NCBI RefSeq assembly: GCF_051401765.1
Contig: NW_027480493.1
Coordinates: forward strand, 806,001-870,000
Reading direction: 5' to 3'
Length of the DNA: 64,000 bases
Source: Calliopsis andreniformis
Taxonomy: Eukaryota > Arthropoda > Insecta > Hymenoptera > Andrenidae
Within the stretch, counting starts at the first letter, position 1. Every line of letters starts with the position of its first letter. The notes beneath the pieces were generated by a model. The model saw only the letters and a list, made by a program, of their open reading frames with translations, was not told the DNA's origin and searched no databases. Below are positions 22,241-36,006 of this stretch, in pieces. The position numbers and the translations under genes were made by a program.

Positions 22241-25200
22241 TTTGGATTGAGGATTGAGGATTGAGTATTGAACATTGAGGATTGGGGATTGAGGATTGAC
22301 GATTGAGGATTCAGTATTGAGGATTGAGGATTGAGGATTGAGGATTGAGGATTGAAGACTGAGTATTGAGGATTGAAGATTGAGGATTGAGGATTGAGGA
22401 TTGATGATTGAGTATTGAGGATTGAAGATTGAGGATTGAGGATTGAGGATTGAGGACTGAGGATTGATGATTGAGGATTGATGATTGAGTATTGAGGATT
22501 GAAGATTGAGGATTGAGGATTGAGGATTGAGGATTGAGTTTTGAGGATTGAGAATTGAGGATTGAGGGTTGAAGATTGTGTATACAGGATTGAAGATTGA
22601 GGATTGAGGATTGAAGATTGAGGATTGAGGATTGAGGATTGAGGATTGAGTATTGAAGATTGAGTATTGAGGATTGAATGTAGGGGATTGAGGGTTGAGG
22701 ATTGAGGATTGAGGATTGAAGATTGAGGACTGGGGACTGAGTATTGAGGGCTGAGTGATGAGAATTGGTGTTTGTGGATTGAGATTTAAAGATTGCAGAT
22801 TGAGTATTGAGTATTGAAAACTGTGAATTGATGATATTCTATTGAGGATTGAGAATTTACAACTGATTGTTGAGAGCTGAGGGCTGAAAATTGAGGATTC
22901 AGGATTGAGGATTCAGAATTGAGGTTTGAGGACTGAGGATTGAGGGTTGAAGATTGATTATTGAGGATTGAAGATTGAAGATTGAGGATTGAGGAATGAG
23001 GATTGAGGATGAGGGCTGAGGGTTGAGGATTGAGGTTTGAGGATTGAGGACTGAGGATTGAGGATTGAGGATTGATGATTGAGTATTGAGGATTGAAGAT
23101 TGAGGATTGAGGATTGAGGATTGAGGATTGAGGATTGAGGATTGAGGATTGGGGACTGAGTGTTGAGGGTTGAGTGATGAGAATTGATGTTTGTGGATAG
23201 AGATTCAAAGATAGCAGATTGAGTATTGAGTATTGAAAACTGTGAATTGATGATATTCTATTGAGAATTGAGAATTGACAACTGATTTTTGAGCACTGAG
23301 GTCTGAAGATTGAGGATTCAGGATTGAGGATTCAGGATTGAGGTTTGAGTACTGAGGATTGAGGATTGAGGATTGAGGATTGAGGATTGAGGATTGAGGA
23401 TTGAGGATTGAAGATTGAGGATTGGGTATTGCTGACTGATCATTGAGGATTGAGGATTGAGGATTGAGTATTGAGGATTGAGGACTGAAGATTGAATATT
23501 GATGATTGAAGATTGAGGATTGAGGATTGAGGGCTGTGGATTGAGGACGAGGACTGAGGGTTCAGTATTGATGTCTGAGGTCTGAGGATTGAGGATTGAG
23601 GATTGAGGATTGAAGATTGAGTATTGAGGTTTGACGATTGAGGATTTTGGATTGAGGATTGAGGATTGAGTATTGAAGATTGAGGATTGGGGATTGAGGA
23701 TTGACGATTGAGGATTCAGTATTGAGGATTGAGAATTGAGGATAGAGGATTGAAGGTTGAGTATTGAGGGTTGAAGATTGAGGATTGAGGATTGACTATG
23801 AGGGCTGAGGGTTGAGGATTGAGGTTTGAGGACTGAGGACTGAGGATTGAGCATTGAGAATTGAGGATTGAGGATTGAGGATTGAAGATTGAGGATTGGG
23901 TATTGAGGATCGAAGACTGAGGATTGAGGATTGAGGATTGAGGATTGAGGATTGAAGATTGAGGATTGAGGATTGAGGATAGAGGATTGAAGATAGAGTA
24001 TTGAGGATTGAAGATAGAGGATTGAGGATTGAGGATTGATGATTGAGTATTGAGGATTGAAGATTGAGGATTGAGGATTGAGGATTGAGGACTGATGATT
24101 GATGATTGAGGATTGATGATTGAGTATTGAGGATTCAAGATTGAGGATTGAGGATTGAGGATTAAGGATTGAGGATTGAGGATTGAAGATTGAGTATTGA
24201 GGATTGAAGATTGAGGATTGAGGATTGAGGATTGATGATTGAGTATTGAGGATTGAAGATTGAGGATTGAGGATTGAGGATTGAGGACTGAGGATTGATG
24301 ATTGAGGATTGATGATTGAGTATTGAGGATTGAAGATTGAGGATTGAGGATTGAGGATTGAGGATTGAGTTTTGAGGATTGAGAATTGAGGATTGAGTGT
24401 TGAAGATTGTGTATACAGTATTGAAGATTGAGGATTGAGGATTGAAGATTGAGGATTGAGGATTGAGGATTGAGGATTGAGTATTGAAGATTGAGTATTG
24501 AGGACTGAATGTAGGGGATTGAGGGTTGAGGATTGAGGATTGAGGATTGAAGATTGAGGACTGGGGACTGAGTATTGAGTGTTGAGTGATGAGAATTGGT
24601 GTTTGTGGATAGAGATTTAAAGATTGCAGATTGAGTATTGAGTATTGAAAACTGTGAATTGATTATACTCTATTGAGGATTGAGAATTTACAACTGATTG
24701 TTGAGGACTGAGGTCTGAAGATTGAGGATTCAGGGTTGAGGATCCAGGATTGAGGATTGAGGATTGAGGATTGGGGATTGAGGATTGAGTATTGGGGATT
24801 GAGGATTGAAGATTGAGGATTGTGGATTCAGGATTAAAGATTGAGTATTGAGGATTGAAGATTGAGAATTGAGGATTGAGGATTGAACATTGAGGACTGA
24901 GTGTTGAGGGTTGAGTGATGAGAATTGATGTTTGTGGATGGAGATTTGAAGAATGCAGATTAAGTATTGAGTATTGAAAGCTGTGAATTGACGATATTCT
25001 ATTGGGTATTGAGGATTGTCACCTGATTGTTGAGGACTGAGGGCTGAAGATTGAGGATTCAGGATTGAGGATTCAGAATTGAGGTTTGAGGACTGAGGAT
25101 TGATGATTGAGGATTGAAGATTGAGTATTGAGGATTGAAGATTGAGGATTGAGGATTGAGGATTGAGGATTGAGGATTATGGCTGAGGGTTGAGGATTGA

Positions 25201-28200
25201 GGTTTAAGGACTGAGGACTGAGGATTCTGGATTGAGAATTGAGGATTGTGGATCGAGGATTGAAGATTGAGGATTGGGTATTGAGGATTGAAGAATGAGG
25301 ATTGAGGATTGAGGATTGAGGATTGAGGATTGAAGATTGAGTATTGCGGATTGAAGATTGATTATTGAGGATTGTGGATTGAGGATTGAGGATTGAACAT
25401 TGAGGACTGAGTGTTGAGGGTTGAGTGATGAGAATTGGTGTTTGTGGATAGAGGTTTGAAGATTGCAGATTGAGCATTGAGTATTGAAAACTGTGAATTG
25501 AGGATATTCTATTGAGGATTGAGTATTGACAACTGATTGTTGAGTGCTGAGGGCTGAAAATTGAGGATTCAGGATTGAGGATTCTGAATTGAGGTTTGAG
25601 GACTGAGGATTGAGGGTTGAAGATTGATTATTGAGGATTGAAGATTGAAGATTGAGGATTGAGGAATGAGGATTGAGGATGAGGGCTGAGGGTTGAGGAT
25701 TGAGGATTGATGATTGAGTATTGAGGATTGAAGATTGAGGATTGAGGATTGAGTATTGAGGATTGAAGATTGATGATTGAGCATTGATGATTGAGTATTG
25801 AGCATTGAAGGTTGAGGATTGAAGATTGAGGATTGAGGATTGAGTTTTGAGGATTGAGAATTGAGGATTGAGGGTTGAAGATTGTGTATACAGGATTGAA
25901 GATTGAGGATTGAGGATTGAGGATTGAGGATTGACGATGAGGGCTGAGGGTTGAGGATTGAGGTTTGAGGACTGAGGACTGAGGATTGAGGATTGAGAAT
26001 TGAGGATTGAGGATTGAGGATTGAAGATTGAGGATTGGGTATTGAGGATTGAAGAATGAGGATTCAGGATTGAGGACTGAGGATTGAGGATTGAAGGTTG
26101 AGGATTGAGGATTGAGGATTGAGGATTGAGTATTGAAGATTGAGTATTGAGGATTGAATGTAGGGGATTGAGGGTTGAGGCTTGACGATTGAGGATTGAA
26201 GATTGAGGACTGGGGACTGAGTATTGAGTGTTGAGTGATGAGAATTGGTGTTTGTGGATAGAGATTTAAAGATTGCAGATTGAGTATTGAATATTGAAAA
26301 CTGTGAATTGATGATATTCTATTGAGGATTGAGAATTTACAACTGATTGTTGAGGACTGAGGTCTGAAGATTGAGGATTCAGGATTGAGGATCCAGGACT
26401 GAGGTTTGAGGACTGAGGATTGAGGATTGAGGATTGAGGATTGAGGATTGAGGATTGAGGATTGAGGATTGAGGATTGGGGATTGAAGATTGAGGATTGG
26501 GTATTGCGTATTGAACATTGAGGATTGAGGATTGAGGATTGAGGATTGAGGATTGGGTATTGAGGATTGAAGACTGAGGATTGAGGATTGAGGATTGAGG
26601 ATTGAGGATTGAAGATTGAGGATTGAGGATTGAGGATTGAGGATTGAAGATTGAGTATTGAGGATTGAAGATTGAGGATTGAGGATTGAGGATTGAGGAT
26701 TGACGATGAGGGCTGAGGGTTGAGGATTGAGGTTTGAGGACTGAGGACTGAGGATTGAGGATTGAGAATTGAGGGTTGGGGATTGAGGATTGAAGATTGA
26801 GGATTGGGTATTGAGGATCGAAGACTGAGGATTGACGATTGAGGATTGAGGATTGAGGATTGAAGATTGATGATTGAGGATTGAGGATTGAGGATTGAAG
26901 ATTGAGTATTGAGGATTGAAGATTGAGGATTGAGGATTGAGGATTGATGATTGAGTATTGAGGATTGAAGATTGAGGATTGAGGATTGAGGATTGAGGAC
27001 TGAGGATTGATGATTGAGGATTGATGATTGAGTATTGAGGATTGAAGATTGAGGATTGAGGATTGAGGATTGAGGATTGAGTTTTGAGGATTGAGAATTG
27101 AGGATTGAGGGTTGAAGATTGTGTATACAGGATTGCAGATTGAGTATTGAGTATTGAAAACTGTGAATTGATGATACTCTATTGAGGATTGAGAATTTAC
27201 AACTGATTGTTGAGGAGAGAGGTCTGAAGATTGAGGATTCAGGATTGAGGATCCAGGATTGAGGTTTGAGGACTGAGGATTGAGGATTGAGGATTGAGGA
27301 TTGGGGATTGAGGATTGAGTATTGGGGATTGAGGATTGAAGATTGAGGATTGTGGATTCAGGATTAAAGATTGAGTATTGAGGATTGAAGATTGAGAGTT
27401 GAGGATTGAGGATTGAACATTGAGGACTGAGTGTTGAGGGTTGAGTGATGAGAATTGATGTTTGTGGATGGAGATTTGAAGAATGCAGATTAAGTATTGA
27501 GTATTGAAATCTGTGAATTGACGATATTCTATTGGGTATTGAGGATTGTCACCTGATTGTTGAGGACTGAGGGCTGAAGATTGAGGATTCAGGATTGAGG
27601 ATTCAGAATTGAGGTTTGAGGACTGAGGATTGAGGATTGAGGATTGATGATTGAGTATTGAGGATTGAAGATTGAGGATTGAGGATTGAGGATTGAGGAT
27701 TGAGGATTATGGCTGAGGTTTGAGGATTGAGGTTTAAGGACTGAGGACTGAGGATTGAGGATTGAGAATTGATGATTGAGGATTGAGGATTGAAGATTGA
27801 GGATTGGGTATTGAGGATTGAAGAATGAGGATTGAGGATTGAGGACTGAGGATTGAGGATTGAAGATTGAGGATTGAGGATTGAGGATTGAGGATTGAGT
27901 ATTGAAGATTGAGTATTGAGGATTGAATGTAGGGGATTGAGGGTTGAGGATTGAGGATTGAGGATTTAAGATTGAGGACTGGGGACTGAGTATTGAGGGT
28001 TGAGTGATGAGAATTGGTGTTTGTGGATAGAGATTTAAAGATTGCAGATTGAGTATTGAGTATTGAAAACTGTGAATTGATGATATTCTATTGAGGATTG
28101 AGAATTTACAACTGATTGTTGAGGGCTGAGGGCTGAAAATTGAGGATTCAGGATTGAGGATTCAGAATTGAGGTTTGAGGACTGAGGATTGAGGGTTGAA

Positions 28201-30360
28201 GATTGATTATTGAGGATTGAAGATTGAAGATTGAGGATTGAGGAATGAGGATTGAGGATGAGGGCTGAGGGTTGAGGATTGAGGTTTGAGGATTGAGGAC
28301 AGAGGATTGAGGATTGAGGATTGATGATTGAGTATTGAGGATTGAAGATTGAGGATTGAGGATTGAGTATTGAGGATTGAGGATTGAAGATTGAGGATTG
28401 GGGACTGAGTGTTGAGGGTTGAGTGATGAGAATTGATGTTTGTGGATAGAGATTTAAAGATAGCAGATTGAGTATTGAGTATTGAAAACTGTGAATTGAT
28501 GATATTCTATTGAGGATTGAGAATTGACAACTGATTTTTGAGCACTGAGGTCTGAAGATTGAGGATTCAGGATTGAGGATTCAGGATTGAGGTTTGAGTA
28601 CTGAGGATTGAGGATTGAGGATTGAGGATTGAGGATTGAGGATTGAGGATTGAGGATTGAAGATTGAGGATTGGGTATTGCTGACTGAACATTGAGGATT
28701 GAGGATTGAGGATTGAGTATTGAGGATTGAGGACTGAAGATTGAATATTGATGATTGAAGATTGAGGATTGAGGATTGAGGGCTGTGGATTGAGGACGAG
28801 GACTGAGGGTTCAGTATTGATGTCTGAGGTCTGAGGATTGAGGATTGAGGATTGAGGATTGAGGATTGAAGATTGAGTATTGAGGTTTGAAGATTGAGGA
28901 TTTTGGATTGAGGATTGAGGATAGAGTATTGAAGATTGAGGATTGGGGATTGAGGATTGACGATTGAGGATTCAGTATTGAGGATTGAGAATTGAGGATA
29001 GAGGATTGAAGGTTGAGTATTGAGGATTGAAGATTGAGGATTGAGGATTGAGGATTGAGGATTGACTATGAGGGCTGAGAGTTGAGGATTGAGGTTTGAG
29101 GACTGAGGACTGAGGATTGAGGATTGAGAATTGAGGATTGAGGATTGAGGATTGAAGATTGAGGATTGGGTATTGAGGATTGAAGAATGAGGATTGAGGA
29201 TTGAGGACTGAGGATTGAGGATTGAAGACTGAGGATTGAGGATTGAGGATTGAAGATTGAGTATTGCAGATTGAGTATTGAGGATTGAATGTAGGGGATT
29301 GAGGGTTGAAGATTGAGGATTGAGGATTGAAGATTGAGGACTGGGGACTGAGTATTGAGGGTTGAGTGATGAGAATTGGTGTTTGTGGATAGAGATTTAA
29401 AGATTGCAGATTGAGTAGTGAGTATTGAAAACTGTGAATTGATGACATTCTATTGAGGATTGAGAATTTACAACTGATTGTTGAGGGCTGAGGGCTGAAA
29501 ATTGAGGATTCAGGATTGAGGATTCAGAATTGAGGTTTGAGGACTGAGGATTGAGGGTTGAAGATTGATTATTGAGGATTGAAGGTTGAAGATTGAGGAT
29601 TGAGGAATGAGGATCGAGGATGAGGGCTGAGGGTTGAGGATTGAGGTTTGAGGATTGAGGACTGAGGATTGACGATTGAGGATTGATGATTGAGTATTGA
29701 GGATTGAAGATTGAGAATTGAGGATTGAGGATTAAGGATTGAGTGTTGAGGATTGAGAATTGAGGATTGAGGGTTGAAGATTGTGTATTCAGGATTGAAG
29801 ATTGAGGATTGAGGATTGAGGATTGAGGATTGACGATGAGGGCTGAGGGTTGAGGATTGAGGTTTGAGGACTGAGGAATGAGGATTGAGGATTGAGAATT
29901 GAGGATTGAGGATTGAGGATTGAATATTGAGTATTGGGTATTGAGGATTGAAGAATGAGGATTGAGGATTGAGGACTGAGGATTGGGGATTGAAGATTGA
30001 GGACTGAGAATTGAGGATTGAGGATTGAGGATTGAGGATTGAAGATTGAGCATTGAGGATTGAAGATAGAGGATTGTGGATTGAGGATTGATGATTGAGG
30101 ATTGATGATTGAGTATTGAGGATTGAAGATTGAGGATTGAGGATTGAGGACTGAGGATTGATGATTGAGGATTGATGATTGAGTATTGAGGATTGAAGAT
30201 TGAGGATTGAGGATTGAGGATTAAGGATTGAGTGTTGAGGATTGGGAATTGAGGATTGAGGGTTGAAGATTGTGTATTCAGGATTGAAGATTGAGGATTG
30301 AGGATTGAGGATTGAGGATTGACGATGAGGGCTGAGGGTTCAGGATTGAGGTTTGAGGAC
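21109..30360. repeat. Alpha block, copy 2
   Basis: This block matches 1-9215 at offset +21108 (+21101 after about 6 kb, +21143 after 8 kb). Cassette cores are at 22822, 23241, 24653, 24982, 25492, 26302, 27162, 27512, 28071, 28490 and 29433, repeating the reference spacing. It lacks the 42-bp deletion seen near 8005 and 59860. It also has private variants relative to the copies at 1, 48268 and 52357, for example GAGTGTT near 21900 where the other three have GAGTGCT. It ends by merging into the 4596-bp tandem unit rather than into beta. Confidence 0.9.
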
Positions 30361-30530
30361 TGAGGACTGAGGATTGAGGATTGAGAATTGAGGATTGAGG
30401 ATTGAGGATTGAAGATTGAGGATTGGGTATTGAGGATTGAAGAATGAGGATTGAGGATTGAGGACTGAGGATTGGGGATTGAAGATTGAGGACTGAGGAT
30501 TGAGGATTGAGGATTGAGGATTGAGGATTG

Positions 30531-31410
30531 AGAATTGAAGATTGAGTATTGAGGTTTGAAGATTGAGGATTTTGGATTGAGGATTGAGGATTGAGTATTG
30601 AACATTGAGGATTGGGGATTGAGGATTGACGATTGAGGATTCAGTATTGAGGATTGAGAATTGAGGATTGAGGATTGAAGGTTGAGTATTGAGGATTGAA
30701 GATTGAGGATTGAGGATTGAGTATTGAGGATTGACTCTGAGGGCTGAGGGTTGAGGATTGAGGTTTGAGGACTGAGGACTGAGGATTGAGGATTGAGAAT
30801 TGAGGATTGGGGATTGAGGATTGAAGATTGAGGATTGGGTATTGAGGATCGAAGACGGAGGATTGACGATTGAGGATTGAGGATTGAGGATTGAAGATTG
30901 AGGATTGAGGATTGAGGATTGAGGATTGAAGATTGAGTATTGAGGACTGAAGATTGAGGATTGAGGATTGAGAATTGAAGATTGAGTATTGAGGTTTGAA
31001 GATTGAGGATTTTGGATTGAGGATTGAGGATTGAGTATTGAACATTGAGGATTGGGGATTGAGGATTGACGATTGAGGATTCAGTATTGAGGATTGAGAA
31101 TTGAGGATTGAGGATTGAAGGTTGAGTATTGAGGATTGAAGATTGAGGATTGAGGATTGAGTATTGAGGATTGACTCTGAGGGCTGAGGGTTGAGGATTG
31201 AGGTTTGAGGACTGAGGACTGAGGATTGAGGATTGAGAATTGAGGATTGGGGATTGAGGATTGAAGATTGAGGATTGGGTATTGAGGATCGAAGACTGAG
31301 GATTGAGGATTGAGGATTGAGGATTGAGGATTGAAGATTGAGGATTGAGGATTGAGGATTGAGGATTGAGTATTGCGGATTGAAGATTGATTATTGAGGA
31401 TTGTGGATTG
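30531..31410. repeat. 440-bp tandem pair, inside 4596-bp unit 1
   Basis: AACATTGAGGATTGGGGATT occurs at 30601 and 31041, 440 bp apart. The surrounding order is shared: GAGGTTTGAAG, GATTTTGG, GATTCAGTATTG, GACTCTGAGGGCTGAGG and GGATCGAAGAC. The first unit has GAAGACGG where the second has GAAGACTG. No cassette lies inside. The pair is carried along in the larger duplication. Confidence 0.85.
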
Positions 31411-34400
31411 AGGATTGAGGATTGAACATTAAGGACTGAGTGTTGAGGGTTGAGTGATGAGAATTGGTGTTTGTGGATAGAGGTTTGAAGATTGCAGATT
31501 GAGCATTGAGTATTGAAAACTGTGAATTGAGGATATTCTATTGAGGATTGAGTATTGACAACTGATTGTTGAGGGCTGAGGGCTGAAAATTGAGGATTCA
31601 GGATTGAGGATTCTGAATTGAGGTTTGAGGACTGAGGATTGAGGGTTGAAGATTGATTATTGAGGATTGAAGATTGAAGATTGAGGATTGATGAATGAGG
31701 ATTGAGGATGAGGGCTGAGGGTTGAGGATTGAGGATTGACGATTGAGTATTGAGGATTGAAGATTGAGGATTGAGGATTGAGTATTGAGGATTGAAGATT
31801 GATGATTGAGGATTGATGATTGAGTATTGAGGATTGAAGATTGAGGATTGAGGATTGAGGATTGAGGATTGAGTTTTGAGGATTGAGAATTGAGGATTGA
31901 GGGATGAAGATTGTGTATACAGGATTGAAGATTGAGGATTGAGGATTGAGGATTGAGGATTGACGATGAGGTCTGAGGGTTGAGGATTGAGGTTTGAGGA
32001 CTGAGGACTGAGGATTGAGGATTGAGAATTGAGGATTGAGGATTGAGGATTGAAGATTGAGGATTGGGTATTGAGGATCGAAGACTGAGGATTGAGGATT
32101 GAGGATTGAGGATTGAGGATTGAAGATTGAGGATTGAGGATTGAGGATTGAGGATTGAAGATTGAGTATTGAGGATTGAAGATTGAGGATTGAGGATTGA
32201 GGATTGATGATTGAGTATTGAGGATTGAAGATTGAGGATTGAAGATTGAGGATTGAGGACTGAGGCTTGATGATTGAGGATTGATGATTGAGTATTGAGG
32301 ATTGAAGATTGAGGATTGAGGATTGAGGATTAAGGATTGAGTGTTGAGGATTGAGAATTGAGGATTGAGTGTTGAAGATTGTGTATTCAGGATTGAAGAT
32401 TGAGGATTGAGGATTGAGGATTGAGGATTGACGATGAGGGCTGAGGGTTGAGGATTGAGGTTTGAGGACTGAGGACTGAGGATTGAGGATTGAGAATTGA
32501 GGATTGAGGATTGAGGATTGAAGATTGAGGATTGGGTATTGAGGATTGAAGAATGAGGATTGAGGATTGAGGACTGAGGATTGGGGATTGAAGATTGAGG
32601 ACTGAGGATTGACGATTGAGGATTGAGGATTGAAGATTGAGGATTGAGGATTGAGGATTGAGGATTGAGGACTGAGGATTGGGGATTGAAGATTGAGGAC
32701 TGAGGATTGACGATTGAGGATTGAGGATTGATGATTGAGGATTGATGATTGAGTATTGAGGATTGAAGATTGAGGATTGAGGATTGAGGATTGAGGATTG
32801 AGTTTTGAGGATTGAGAATTGAGGATTGAGGGTTGAAGATTGTGTATACAGTATTGAAGATTGAGGATTGAGGATTGAAGATTGAGGATTGAGGATTGAG
32901 GATTGAGGATTGAGTATTGAAGATTGAGTATTGAGGACTGAATGTAGGGGATTGAGGGTTGAGGATTGAGGATTGAGGATTGAAGATTGAGGACTGGGGA
33001 CTGAGTATTGAGTGTTGAGTGATGAGAATTGGTGTTTGTGGATAGAGATTTAAAGATAGCAGATTGAGTATTGAGTATTGAAAACTGTGAATTGATGATA
33101 TTCTATTGAGGATTGAGAATTGACAACTGATTTTTGAGCACTGAGGTCTGAAGATTGAGGATTCAGGATTGAGGATTCAGGATTGAGGTTTGAGTACTGA
33201 GGATTGAGGATTGAGGATTGAGGATTGAGGATTGAGGATTGAGGATTGAGGATTGAAGATTGAGGATTGGGTATTGCTGACTGAACATTGAGGATTGAGG
33301 ATTGAGGATTGAGTATTGAGGATTGAGGACTGAAGATTGAATATTGATGATTGAAGATTGAGGATTGAGGATTGAGGGCTGTGGATTGAGGACGAGGACT
33401 GAGGGTTCAGTATTGATGTCTGAGGTCTGAGGATTGAGGATTGAGGATTGAGGATTGAGGATTGAAGATTGAGTATTGAGGTTTGAAGATTGAGGATTTT
33501 GGATTGAGGATTGAGGATAGAGTATTGAAGATTGAGGATTGGGGATTGAGGATTGACGATTGAGGATTCAGTATTGAGGATTGAGAATTGAGGATAGAGG
33601 ATTGAAGGTTGAGTATTGAGGATTGAAGATTGAGGATTGAGGATTGAGGATTGAGGATTGACTATGAGGGCTGAGAGTTGAGGATTGAGGTTTGAGGACT
33701 GAGGACTGAGGATTGAGGATTGAGAATTGAGGATTGAGGATTGAGGATTGAAGATTGAGGATTGGGTATTGAGGATTGAAGAATGAGGATTGAGGATTGA
33801 GGACTGAGGATTGAGGATTGAAGACTGAGGATTGAGGATTGAGGATTGAAGATTGAGTATTGAAGATTGAGTATTGAGGATTGAATGTAGGGGATTGAGG
33901 GTTGAAGATTGAGGATTGAGGATTGAAGATTGAGGACTGGGGACTGAGTATTGAGGGTTGAGTGATGAGAATTGGTGTTTGTGGATAGAGATTTAAAGAT
34001 TGCAGATTGAGTATTGAGTATTGAAAACTGTGAATTGATGACATTCTATTGAGTATTGAGAATTTACAACTGATTGTTGAGGGCTGAGGGCTGAAAATTG
34101 AGGATTCAGGATTGAGGATTCAGAATTGAGGTTTGAGGACTGAGGATTGAGGGTTGAAGATTGATTATTGAGGATTGAAGGTTGAAGATTGAGGATTGAG
34201 GAATGAGGATCGAGGATGAGGGCTGAGGGTTGAGGATTGAGGTTTGAGGATTGAGGACTGAGGATTGAGGATTGAGGATTGATGATTGAGTATTGAGGAT
34301 TGAAGATTGAGAATTGAGGATTGAGGATTAAGGATTGAGTGTTGAGGATTGAGAATTGAGGATTGAGGGTTGAAGATTGTGTATTCAGGATTGAAGATTG

Positions 34401-35126
34401 AGGATTGAGGATTGAGGATTGAGGATTGACGATGAGGGCTGAGGGTTGAGGATTGAGGTTTGAGGACTGAGGAATGAGGATTGAGGATTGAGAATTGAGG
34501 ATTGAGGATTGAGGATTGAATATTGAGTATTGGGTATTGAGGATTGAAGAATGAGGATTGAGGATTGAGGACTGAGGATTGGGGATTGAAGATTGAGGAC
34601 TGAGAATTGAGGATTGAGGATTGAGGATTGAGGATTGAAGATTGAGCATTGAGGATTGAAGATAGAGGATTGTGGATTGAGGATTGATGATTGAGGATTG
34701 ATGATTGAGTATTGAGGATTGAAGATTGAGGATTGAGGATTGAGGACTGAGGATTGATGATTGAGGATTGATGATTGAGTATTGAGGATTGAAGATTGAG
34801 GATTGAGGATTGAGGATTAAGGATTGAGTGTTGAGGATTGGGAATTGAGGATTGAGGGTTGAAGATTGTGTATTCAGGATTGAAGATTGAGGATTGAGGA
34901 TTGAGGATTGAGGATTGACGATGAGGGCTGAGGGTTCAGGATTGAGGTTTGAGGACTGAGGACTGAGGATTGAGGATTGAGAATTGAGGATTGAGGATTG
35001 AGGATTGAAGATTGAGGATTGGGTATTGAGGATTGAAGAATGAGGATTGAGGATTGAGGACTGAGGATTGGGGATTGAAGATTGAGGACTGAGGATTGAG
35101 GATTGAGGATTGAGGATTTAGGATTG

Positions 35127-36006
35127 AGAATTGAAGATTGAGTATTGAGGTTTGAAGATTGAGGATTTTGGATTGAGGATTGAGGATTGAGTATTGAACA
35201 TTGAGGATTGGGGATTGAGGATTGACGATTGAGGATTCAGTATTGAGGATTGAGAATTGAGGATTGAGGATTGAAGGTTGAGTATTGAGGATTGAAGATT
35301 GAGGATTGAGGATTGAGTATTGAGGATTGACTCTGAGGGCTGAGGGTTGAGGATTGAGGTTTGAGGACTGAGGACTGAGGATTGAGGATTGAGAATTGAG
35401 GATTGGGGATTGAGGATTGAAGATTGAGGATTGGGTATTGAGGATCGAAGACGGAGGATTGACGATTGAGGATTGAGGATTGAGGATTGAAGATTGAGGA
35501 TTGAGGATTGAGGATTGAGGATTGAAGATTGAGTATTGAGGACTGAAGATTGAGGATTGAGGATTGAGAATTGAAGATTGAGTATTGAGGTTTGAAGATT
35601 GAGGATTTTGGATTGAGGATTGAGGATTGAGTATTGAACATTGAGGATTGGGGATTGAGGATTGACGATTGAGGATTCAGTATTGAGGATTGAGAATTGA
35701 GGATTGAGGATTGAAGGTTGAGTATTGAGGATTGAAGATTGAGGATTGAGGATTGAGTATTGAGGATTGACTCTGAGGGCTGAGGGTTGAGGATTGAGGT
35801 TTGAGGACTGAGGACTGAGGATTGAGGATTGAGAATTGAGGATTGGGGATTGAGGATTGAAGATTGAGGATTGGGTATTGAGGATCGAAGACTGAGGATT
35901 GAGGATTGAGGATTGAGGATTGAGGATTGAAGATTGAGGATTGAGGATTGAGGATTGAGGATTGAGTATTGCGGATTGAAGATTGATTATTGAGGATTGT
36001 GGATTG
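35127..36006. repeat. 440-bp tandem pair, inside 4596-bp unit 2
   Basis: This is the duplicate of the 30531-31410 pair at offset +4596. AACATTGAGGATTGGGG is at about 35637 in the second unit, and both GAAGACGG and GAAGACTG forms are kept in the same order. The 440-bp duplication therefore came before the 4596-bp one. Confidence 0.85.
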
